Positions 1 through 5,706 of a stretch of DNA of 5,706 bases are shown piece by piece. Made by a program: the position numbers and the translations under genes. Source of the stretch: Deltaproteobacteria bacterium. Its GTDB lineage: Bacteria; Myxococcota_A; Polyangia; Polyangiales; Houyiibacteriaceae. The stretch's first letter is position 1, and each line of letters begins with the position of its first letter. The stretch covers positions 1-5,706 of the forward strand of contig QMMB01000239.1 of the NCBI GenBank assembly GCA_003647035.1, written 5' to 3'. A model generated the notes under the pieces. The model did no database searches, was not told the origin of the DNA, and was given only the letters and a program-made list of their open reading frames with translations.

Positions 1-2063
1 ACTTCGACCGTATCGTCGACCCGTTGGGCGGAGTACGTCGTCAATAGGTAGTCACCTGCTTGGTAGCCGTATCCTTCGCCGGAGTCTTCGTAGAGCGTGC
101 CTTCAGCACGGCCTTGCGCATTCAAGGAGACTACGAGCGTCAGCGGCTCGAGGAGTGCTTCGGTCGTACTTTGAACCACACGGCCCAAGGGTACGATGGC
201 CCCGCCTCGGATCTTGAGCACCGGAAGCTCGGGGGTTTGCGATGGGTCTTCGCCCACGATCGTGAATTCGCGCCAGATGCCCGACGGTGTTTGGAAGGCA
301 TGAGGGTCGCTCTCCGTCAGGATGGGCTCGACCAACACGTTGGCGCCGATCAAGAAGGCGTGGTCTTCTGCACGCAGCGATGCATCGGCAGGGTCGGCGA
401 AGAAGACTGGGCGCCACACCGGCAAGCCATTGAGTGAAGATTCGCGAAACAGGGTGTAGATGTACGGCAGCATCCGGTAGCGCCGTTCGATTGCCGTACG
501 CGCGATCGCCTCGACCTCCGGCCCGAATGACCAGGGCTCCTGCGGTGGCGATAGCTGTATCGTGTGGGTGCGGCTGAACGGAAAGAATGCGCCAACCCCG
601 ATCCAATGCGCGTAGAGTGAGTCGCTGGGCGCTCGGAAGAATCCACCGATGTCGGGGCCCGCGAAAGGCTGTCCGGACAGCCCCATGTTCAGCGTCATCG
701 TCACCGACCAATAGAGATGGTCCCACGTGGCCGAATTGTCTCCGGTCCACATTGCGGCGTAGCGCTGCCCGCCCGGATAATTCGAACGCGAAAGCAAGAA
801 GGGCCGACGCTCGGGGCGCGCCAACTTCATCCCCTCATGGGTCGCCTGCGACATCAACATGCCATAGGCGTTGTGGTAGCGCGCATGTGTACCCGGGGGC
901 AGGTCGCCGCCACCGCGATGCAGCAGATCTACGGGGAACGGGACGCCGGGCGGCGTCACGATCGAGGGCTCGTTCAGATCGATCCAAATGCCATCGATTC
1001 CGTTGTCGAGGAATCCGGGGATGTAGCCAGCCCACCATGCCCGAGCGTCCGGACTGGTGTAGTCCGGCCAGACCGAGTCGCCTGGCCAACTTCCATTGAT
1101 GAAGAGCTCGCCGTCTGGCTTACGGAGGAAATGGTCCCCCTCGAGACCCTCGTCGTAGACGAAGTAACCCGGCTCGAATTTCACGCCGGGATCGAGGATC
1201 CAGACCGACTTGAAACCATTGCTATGGAGGTAGCCGTTCAAGTCGCTCGGGTTCGGGAACGATTCTTCATCGAACGTGAAAATGCGAAAGCCATTCATGT
1301 AGTCGATATCGAGCCAAATCACGTCGCAGGGAATGGACCGCGCGCGAAACTCATCGGCGAGTTCGCGAACCCGCGTATCCGGGGTGTAGGACCAGCGGGC
1401 TTGTTGGTAGCCAAGCGCCCAAAGTGGCGGAAGCTCGATGGTGCCGGTGAGCTCGGCGAGCTTGTGGAGCACATCTTGGGGTGCTTGCCCCTCGATCACG
1501 ATGAGCGGGAACGGCGCCTCGGCTGAGAATGCGATGCCGCTGCTTAGATCGATAGCCGTTCGGTAGGTGGTATCGGCAAGCACGCCATACGAGGACCCGT
1601 CCGCGCGTACGGCCAGCACCCATGGGTGCGCCTGGTAGAGATTGGGCATCAGGTCGTCGTATTCGAGGAGCGAGACACCCGGGGGGGGCGTCTGCCGATA
1701 GGGTTGCTCGCCCCAAGCGTCGGTCACCGCGCCATTGCGCAGCAGCGGACCTGCGATCTCGCCCGTGCCGTACAGGCTGGTGCCTTCTTCGATTGCGATT
1801 GTCGCCCGGTGCGTTGCGCCGCTCGTGGTGAAGGTCGGCTGCGGTTCCCAGTCTGCGGGGATGCCACCCCGCGCGGGCCGCGGCTCGACCAGCGCCATCG
1901 ACTCTGGGATCGCGTCACACGTGACATCTGTCGGGGTGAACCGCGCTATCCCCTCGCCGATCAGGCCTTGGGCTTGCGGACAGGAGTCGGTTTGCTCCGT
2001 GCACGAGGGCGCGACCAGGACGAGGACGAGCAGCGCGGGAATGCGGCGCGGGGTTGGAATCAT
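1..2063 (-). CDS. Family 31 glycoside hydrolase (alpha-glucosidase-like), exported, 3' end outside window
   Basis: Retaining exo-glycosidase of GH31, which releases alpha-linked sugars, most often glucose, from non-reducing ends. 687 codons are visible without a stop, so the C-terminus lies beyond the window. Residues 1-21 form an export signal: basic RR, a Leu/Val core, then APSC with Cys21. The lipobox is imperfect (Pro at -2), so lipoprotein status is only possible. About residues 60-215 are the N-terminal beta-sandwich, with YGTGE and then LYQAHPWVLAVRADG. The barrel starts near GYQQARWSY (217) and carries LDIDYM (251-256). GIWIDLNEPS gives the nucleophile Asp362. RYAAMWTGDN gives Arg434 and the acid/base Asp442. 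SRTH gives His500. GPDIGGFF and RYRMLPYIYTLF are also family signatures. From about 575 a C-terminal beta-sandwich begins, with LKIRGGAIVPL. The WPG and PDY motifs after the barrel insertion match alpha-glucosidases; exact substrate is not determined. ATG at 2063 was chosen because it gives a normal signal peptide, but it lacks a clear Shine-Dalgarno; an in-frame TTG at 2105 is the alternative. The family call is firm. Confidence 0.93.
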   Translation of the reverse strand, partial: MIPTPRRIPALLVLVLVAPSCTEQTDSCPQAQGLIGEGIARFTPTDVTCDAIPESMALVEPRPARGGIPADWEPQPTFTTSGATHRATIAIEEGTSLYGTGEIAGPLLRNGAVTDAWGEQPYRQTPPPGVSLLEYDDLMPNLYQAHPWVLAVRADGSSYGVLADTTYRTAIDLSSGIAFSAEAPFPLIVIEGQAPQDVLHKLAELTGTIELPPLWALGYQQARWSYTPDTRVRELADEFRARSIPCDVIWLDIDYMNGFRIFTFDEESFPNPSDLNGYLHSNGFKSVWILDPGVKFEPGYFVYDEGLEGDHFLRKPDGELFINGSWPGDSVWPDYTSPDARAWWAGYIPGFLDNGIDGIWIDLNEPSIVTPPGVPFPVDLLHRGGGDLPPGTHARYHNAYGMLMSQATHEGMKLARPERRPFLLSRSNYPGGQRYAAMWTGDNSATWDHLYWSVTMTLNMGLSGQPFAGPDIGGFFRAPSDSLYAHWIGVGAFFPFSRTHTIQLSPPQEPWSFGPEVEAIARTAIERRYRMLPYIYTLFRESSLNGLPVWRPVFFADPADASLRAEDHAFLIGANVLVEPILTESDPHAFQTPSGIWREFTIVGEDPSQTPELPVLKIRGGAIVPLGRVVQSTTEALLEPLTLVVSLNAQGRAEGTLYEDSGEGYGYQAGDYLLTTYSAQRVDDTVE

Positions 2064-2338
2064 GGGCGGAGCATGCCTGAAACCGCCCGCTCGGCAGTAG
2101 TGCAAAGATTGCGCCTCCGGATGCGGCCAACCCTCTCGTTCATCAGATGGCGTCGTAGGGCCGCAGGTCTTCCCAGCTGCGTTCTTTCACGAGCCCGAGA
2201 TCCACCGCGTCCTGTTCGAAGATGCCCCGCTCCCCTCATCGCTTCGCCGAGAGCTTCGCAAGCGAGAGAACGATCTGGCGGCGGAAGTGACGGAGCTGCT
2301 GGAAGCACACCCGGAAGTCCGCATGTTCGACCAGCACC
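2064..2338. other. Gap between sulfatase and GH31 genes, with possible gene remnants on both strands
   Basis: I see no convincing intact gene, promoter or terminator here. On the plus strand a frame is open from 2101 to a TGA at 2347-2349. It has no ATG, GTG or TTG until close to its end, and finishes with a plausible helical tail containing EVTELLEAHPEVRMFDQHLRG. On the minus strand, in exactly complementary codon register, is a frame with a TGA in its middle (after LSLAKLSAKR). It resumes and ends with VKERSWEDLRPYDAI before a TGA at about 2142-2144. GC bias at codon positions does not clearly favour either strand. These could be decayed ends of lost genes, or one could be the mirror image of the other. 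I recognise no family. Confidence 0.35.
2114..2118 (-). promoter_or_regulatory. GGAGG Shine-Dalgarno-like site in front of an alternative TTG start of the GH31 gene
   Basis: On the minus strand GGAGG lies 8 bases before a TTG (2105-2103) that is in frame with the GH31 gene and 14 codons upstream of the ATG at 2063. The ATG itself has no purine-rich site at the usual distance. Using the TTG would add the residues MHYCRAGGFRHAPP before the signal peptide, giving an unusually long n-region. The site may be chance, or the true start may be this TTG. The sequence cannot settle it. Confidence 0.3.
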
Positions 2339-4336
2339 TCAGGGGGTGACGATATTGAACGTCCCGTCCGGCTTGTCGAAGAGTCCGAAGAAGCCGATCA
2401 GGTCGAGACGGCTTCCTTCGACGGACAGCTCGTCGGAAAACAGCGTGTCCTTGAGGCCTGCCGTGCCGGTCAACATTCGCAGATAGAGATCGTGCGTGAC
2501 CTTCAGTGTCACGTTGGCATCGGGGTCAGCCTCGCGCTCGTAATGGCGTAGGACCGAATTCTTCAACTCCAGCACGTGCGTCTCGTCGATGTCGGTGATG
2601 ACTAGATTGACGACCATCTCCTTTCCCTCCGCCTTGGTGGCGTTCAACCGAGCGGCCATCGCGTCGAGGAACCGCACGAGCGGCGCGTGCTTGATCATGC
2701 CCATGGCAGACGCCAGGTTGATGCCCTTGTCCGGGCCGCCGTGACGCAGCTCGAAAGCGCCCGTGAGATAGACATCACGCCAAGGCCCGGACTCCGCTTG
2801 GTACCCGAGCTGGTCGTATGCCCGGGCGAGGAGGCTCCGCGCGTCTTGGTTGTCGGGGTCCGCGAATACGAGATGGTTTACGACCTGCGCGACCCAACGG
2901 TATTCGCCGCTGTCGTATGCGGCCTGTGCGTTCTGCAGCAAGTTTGCTGCGCCGCCCGCGAGCTTCACGTAACGCACCCCCGCTTGCACCGGCGGAAGAG
3001 GGTCGAGGTTCGCCGGGTTGCCATCGTACCAACCAAAATAGCGCTGATACACGGCCTTCGCGTTGTGTTTGATGGTTCCGTAGTAGCCGCGGTTGGGAAA
3101 CGAAGTGCGCAAGGCTTCGGGTAACTCGAGCTCCTCGGCGATCTCGCGCGGGGTGTATCCGTTGAGCGCGAGGCGCAGGGTCTGGTCGTTGATGTACTTG
3201 TAGGTGTCGCGCTGCTTCTCGAGGAAATCGATGATGCGTTCGTTACCCCATATCGGCCAATGGTGGCTGCCGAAATAGACCTCCGCGTCTCCGAAGATCT
3301 GGATGACCTCGTCGATGTAGCCGCTCCACTTGAGGGCGTCCCGCACCTTTGCGCCGCGCAGGGTGTACAGGTTGTGCATGTTGTGTGACACGACCTCAGC
3401 GCCGCAGCACGTCTTGAGGTCTGGCAGGTAAAACGTCAGCTCCGCCGGAGCTTCGGAGCCCGGCGCATTTTGAAAAATGAACTTCACGCCATCGATGGTC
3501 AGCTCGGTCGTCGTCTTCGAGATCGTTTGGGTCGGCGCAAGTATCCCAATCGTGCCGATGGCTGGACCTTTGCCGAGACCGGAGCCGATGTGGCCCCGCT
3601 CTCCATGCGGAAGGCGGGGTCCAAACATGAACAGGGAGCGCCGTGACATCGCCACCCCAGCGACGATGTTCTCGCTGGTCGCTTCGTCGACGAAGCCTTC
3701 TGGCGCAATGATGGGCACCTGCCGTTGCTCCACTTCTTCGGGAGACACAATGCCAAGCACGCCGCCGAAGTGGTCGACGTGGCTATGGGTGAAGATGATT
3801 GCAGAGACAGGCTTGTCGCCGAGGTGCTCCCGGGCGAACGCAAGCGCCTTTGCAGATGTCTCGCCCGCGGTGAGCGGGTCGACGACGATCCATCCGCTCT
3901 CTCCCTCGATCAACGACATGTTGGCGAGGTCGTATCCGCGCAGCTGGTACACGCCCTTGGTGACCTCGAACAAGCCGTGAATGTTGTTTAACTTCGCCTG
4001 CCGCCAAAGGCTTGGGTTCGCGCTCGGAGGCGCATCGCCTTCGACGAAGGCATAAGAGGGCATGTCCCAGATCAGCGTCCCTTCGGGGCCAGCGACCTGC
4101 AGCTCTCGGTCGCTCGCGATCAATCCACGCTTCGCGTCCTCGAAATCTTGTCGGTCGCCGAGCGGCAGTCGCTCGCGGACGGCGGCGTTGAGCGCGGCCG
4201 TAGACCCAGAGGGCGAGGTATTGCCGGCCACGTCAGGCGGCAGGTCCGTGCCTACGTAGGTCGGCGCCGCGCTCTTCTTGGCGCACCCGGTCAAGGCCAA
4301 CCCCAGCACCACCGTGACACAAATCGATCGCTGCAT
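2339..4336 (-). CDS. SdsA1-type alkyl sulfatase (metallo-beta-lactamase fold), predicted lipoprotein
   Basis: Class III sulfatase that hydrolyses alkyl sulfate esters such as dodecyl sulfate to an alcohol and sulfate, using two zinc ions. It is 665 residues, close to Pseudomonas aeruginosa SdsA1. Residues 1-18 are a signal peptide ending in a perfect LTGC lipobox (Cys18), so the mature enzyme should be anchored to a membrane facing the periplasm or the outside. The metallo-beta-lactamase domain spans about 120-365. It has THSHVDH with His184, His186, Asp188 and His189, then Glu295, Glu314 and His359 (in GSHHW). All seven sit at a constant offset of 15 from the SdsA1 zinc ligands as I recall them. 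HNLYTLRGAKVRD (321-333) is the family's conserved segment near the sulfate pocket. About 370-510 is the alkyl-sulfatase dimerisation domain, and about 545-665 is the SCP2-like C-terminal domain that holds the hydrophobic substrate. The reading frame is open 87 codons further upstream, but the ATG at 4336 has the ribosome binding site and signal peptide. It follows the membrane-protein gene by 58 bases, probably in one transcript. Primary versus secondary alkyl sulfate preference cannot be read. Confidence 0.95.
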   Translation of the reverse strand: MQRSICVTVVLGLALTGCAKKSAAPTYVGTDLPPDVAGNTSPSGSTAALNAAVRERLPLGDRQDFEDAKRGLIASDRELQVAGPEGTLIWDMPSYAFVEGDAPPSANPSLWRQAKLNNIHGLFEVTKGVYQLRGYDLANMSLIEGESGWIVVDPLTAGETSAKALAFAREHLGDKPVSAIIFTHSHVDHFGGVLGIVSPEEVEQRQVPIIAPEGFVDEATSENIVAGVAMSRRSLFMFGPRLPHGERGHIGSGLGKGPAIGTIGILAPTQTISKTTTELTIDGVKFIFQNAPGSEAPAELTFYLPDLKTCCGAEVVSHNMHNLYTLRGAKVRDALKWSGYIDEVIQIFGDAEVYFGSHHWPIWGNERIIDFLEKQRDTYKYINDQTLRLALNGYTPREIAEELELPEALRTSFPNRGYYGTIKHNAKAVYQRYFGWYDGNPANLDPLPPVQAGVRYVKLAGGAANLLQNAQAAYDSGEYRWVAQVVNHLVFADPDNQDARSLLARAYDQLGYQAESGPWRDVYLTGAFELRHGGPDKGINLASAMGMIKHAPLVRFLDAMAARLNATKAEGKEMVVNLVITDIDETHVLELKNSVLRHYEREADPDANVTLKVTHDLYLRMLTGTAGLKDTLFSDELSVEGSRLDLIGFFGLFDKPDGTFNIVTP

Positions 4337-4345
4337 TGGTCCTGC

Positions 4346-4350
4346 CCTCC
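4346..4350 (-). promoter_or_regulatory. Shine-Dalgarno of the alkyl sulfatase gene
   Basis: On the minus strand GGAGG is followed by GCAGGACCA and then the ATG at 4336-4334, a 9-base spacing. This decides the start: the longer open frame reaching back to 4597 would run through the end of the preceding gene and bury the lipoprotein signal. Confidence 0.8.
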
Positions 4351-4394
4351 GCAAGGGTGGGACAGTAGGGGAACCTCGATCAAAAGGGAACCGC

Positions 4395-5513
4395 CTAAGG
4401 GTTCGGCTCCCGCACCACGTAGTGCCCGATGTCGTCGCCTCGGATTTCCCAACGGCTAGAGTCGCGCATTCGATTCGGACCAAACGAGTATACGAAGACG
4501 ACGCGGCGCCCTGTCTTCTTGTCGCATCGGTCACGAATCCAATACGGGGAGTTCCAAGGGTCGAGGAAGAACTCCGCGCGCGCCTCGGGAAGCCCACGCT
4601 CAGCGAGGTCCACGAAGGACATGTCTGGGAGCGGCCGCGCGTAGTCCTTCTTTTGGACGAGTGTGTAGACGCGCTTGTGGATGCCGCACTTCGTAATCAC
4701 CAGCTTACCCTTGGCCTCGCCGAGCGTTTCGAGGTCGTCGCCCAGCGCTTCACTTTCTATCTTGGCCAACTCAAGATTCGCAGGGTCCCCACTTTGACGA
4801 TTCTGAGACCACCACGCCGTCGTGAAAGTGAGCACGGCCACTAACGCGATGAGGCCCACCGACCGTACGAGGGAGCTCCGGCCCCGCCCCTCGGAGAAGC
4901 GTGTCGCGTTTGCGATCGCAACGAACAGGAAGCCGAACCCCAGCGCGCACTCGACGACTTCTGCAGTGAACTTCCATGGATACCAGAAGTGGAGCCAGAA
5001 CATCGCGAACATCGATGGTGTCAGCTCGATCGGTGGCGGCACCAATGCGATCCGGTCGAAGAAGCGGCGCAAGAACGGAATCAGGGCGAACAGTGGCAAC
5101 AGGACCCCGTAGCCGAGGATGATGCCGCGAAAGGCGTTCATGCGAACGTCGGCGCTGGCCATGTTGTGGAGGTTGAGCTCCTGCTGGAAGTTCTCCGCTA
5201 GGAAGTAGTCCGGAGGCCGGTGGCCGAAGACGCGTTGCCCCCAAGAGATTTCTTCCATCGCCACGAACACGCAGAACAGCGAAAGCCCGACTAGAAACCA
5301 GGGGAGGGCGCCGCTCGTCCGGCGTTGGCGTGAAGCCGCGATCGCGAACACGCCGCCCGCGACGAAGAAGCTGTAGAACGAAGCCCATTCGAGGGCCTGG
5401 TCCTCTTGGACGCTTCGATAGTAGACGTTCGGGTACGCCGCCTCGAGCCAGGCGAACGCGCCGAGCAGGCCCAAGAGGATCAGGTTTGCAAGTAGAGCGA
5501 ATCGTCCGGACAC
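4395..5513 (-). CDS. Polytopic membrane protein of unknown function with EEISWGQ motif and pseudopilin-like C-terminal domain
   Basis: 372 residues, function not known. The N-terminal two thirds are hydrophobic, with about six or seven likely membrane helices near 5-24, 44-61, 70-86, 127-146, 165-178, 186-202 and 217-235. Between helices lies EEISWGQRVFG (87-97), followed by a segment ending in ELNLHNM (112-118). I have seen this pairing in uncharacterised bacterial membrane proteins; its conserved Glu, Trp, Gln, His and Asn are the natural candidates for a site. The last 135 residues are soluble. They end with LDPWNSPYWIRDR (318-329), then VYSFGPN (341-347) and DDIGHYV. This order (DPWxxPY, then YSxGP, then DDI) resembles the C-terminal domain of GspG-type pseudopilins. 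Cys276 and Cys330 could form a disulfide if this part is periplasmic. The start is GTG: an in-frame TGA lies 21 bases upstream and no other start codon intervenes. No Shine-Dalgarno is visible, so the true start could be later. It probably shares a transcript with the sulfatase gene; a link in function is unproven. Confidence 0.8.
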   Translation of the reverse strand: MSGRFALLANLILLGLLGAFAWLEAAYPNVYYRSVQEDQALEWASFYSFFVAGGVFAIAASRQRRTSGALPWFLVGLSLFCVFVAMEEISWGQRVFGHRPPDYFLAENFQQELNLHNMASADVRMNAFRGIILGYGVLLPLFALIPFLRRFFDRIALVPPPIELTPSMFAMFWLHFWYPWKFTAEVVECALGFGFLFVAIANATRFSEGRGRSSLVRSVGLIALVAVLTFTTAWWSQNRQSGDPANLELAKIESEALGDDLETLGEAKGKLVITKCGIHKRVYTLVQKKDYARPLPDMSFVDLAERGLPEARAEFFLDPWNSPYWIRDRCDKKTGRRVVFVYSFGPNRMRDSSRWEIRGDDIGHYVVREPNP

Positions 5514-5534
5514 GTCACTAGTGGCTGGGTCGAC

Positions 5535-5582
5535 TCAGCTTGCGTCCGTTTCGCGCCGCCGCAAGACGAAGTACGCCACCCC
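5535..5582 (-). CDS. C-terminal end of an upstream gene, 5' part lost in the degraded edge
   Basis: On the minus strand a frame reads GVAYFVLRRRETDAS and stops at a TGA (5537-5535), 21 bases before the GTG of the next gene. A short hydrophobic stretch followed by Arg-Arg-Arg and a polar tail looks like the cytoplasmic end of a membrane protein. Further upstream the sequence turns into G-runs that code only for Gly and Arg, so nothing more can be recovered. The fragment is too short to name, and it could be chance. Confidence 0.35.
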   Translation of the reverse strand, partial: GVAYFVLRRRETDAS

Positions 5583-5706
5583 CCCCCCCGAGCAGCCGCC
5601 CCACCCCGCCCCCAACCTCGCCCCCCCCGGCGCGCCTCCGGCCAAGCCCCCCCCCCCACAACCGCCCCCCCCCCCGCCCCCCCCCAGGCACCCCCCGCAC
5701 AGCCCC
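5580..5706. repeat. C-run low-complexity edge, probably a sequencing or assembly artefact
   Basis: These roughly 127 bases are almost entirely C on the plus strand, with several runs of about 8 to 11 C, only two T, and few A or G. The change is abrupt: up to about 5579 the composition and codon use are normal. No coding signal survives. Long G-runs on one strand at a contig end are a known outcome of low-quality read ends, so I would not interpret this as a real element. Confidence 0.7.

Noticed and set aside
717..1526. A 269-codon plus-strand open frame with a protein-like look
   Set aside because: It is antisense to the GH31 barrel, whose catalytic motifs are intact on the minus strand across this whole stretch. 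The mirror frame inherits its composition.
1681..1688. A run of eight G in the GH31 gene as a phase-variable tract or sequencing error
   Set aside because: The minus-strand frame passes through it intact as Pro-Pro-Pro, with recognisable family sequence on both sides.
1..2063. The GH31 enzyme as a sulfoquinovosidase, suggested by the sulfatase neighbour
   Set aside because: Its motifs, including WPG followed by PDY after the barrel insertion, match ordinary alpha-glucosidases. I see no clear sulfonate-binding signature, and no sulfoquinovose pathway genes are in the window.
2064..2160. A sigma-70 promoter for the GH31 gene
   Set aside because: A TTGGCC is present on the minus strand, but no convincing -10 element lies at the right distance.
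2230..2275. An inverted repeat (TCGCTT and AAGCGA) as a terminator
   Set aside because: The stem is only 6 base pairs with a long loop and no T-run on either strand.
1626..2486. A 286-codon plus-strand open frame
   Set aside because: It lies opposite the N-terminal part of the GH31 gene and the end of the sulfatase gene, and its product is Arg/Pro/Ser-rich without domain character. It is a shadow of GC-rich coding DNA.
4337..4597. An 87-codon N-terminal extension of the sulfatase frame
   Set aside because: It overlaps the end of the membrane-protein gene in another frame and would hide the LTGC lipoprotein signal. The ATG at 4336 has a good Shine-Dalgarno.

Overview
The window is GC-rich, with codon third positions mostly G or C. 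Every gene I can support lies on the minus strand, so the genes read from right to left. Two of the three main products carry N-terminal export signals, one of them a textbook lipobox. The organism is therefore most likely a Gram-negative, GC-rich environmental bacterium. A myxobacterium-like or other proteobacterial-type lineage would fit, but the sequence alone does not fix the taxon.

Layout from right to left. Positions 5580-5706 are C-runs (G-runs on the coding strand) and look like a degraded contig edge rather than biology. Just inside this edge, about 15 codons of a C-terminus end in TGA at 5535-5537. After 21 bases a GTG codon starts a 372-residue protein (4395-5513). It has a polytopic membrane half carrying an EEISWGQ motif, joined to a soluble tail that resembles the C-terminal domain of type II secretion pseudopilins. 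After 58 bases with a good Shine-Dalgarno comes a 665-residue SdsA1-type alkyl sulfatase (2339-4336), predicted to be a lipoprotein, with all seven expected zinc ligands in place. A gap of 275 bases (2064-2338) holds no convincing intact gene, but it contains open frames on both strands that may be gene remnants. The left third (1-2063) is a family 31 glycoside hydrolase with an export signal. It has both catalytic aspartates and its 3' end lies outside the window.

Function. The sulfatase and the glycosidase are both predicted to work outside the cytoplasm, releasing sulfate from alkyl sulfates and sugar from alpha-glycosides. This suits a scavenging or degradative lifestyle. The tight spacing of the membrane protein and the sulfatase suggests co-transcription. 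The glycosidase may be a separate unit because of the longer gap. I see no RNA gene, CRISPR array, insertion sequence or clear new multi-gene system. The most unusual item is the domain fusion in the membrane protein.
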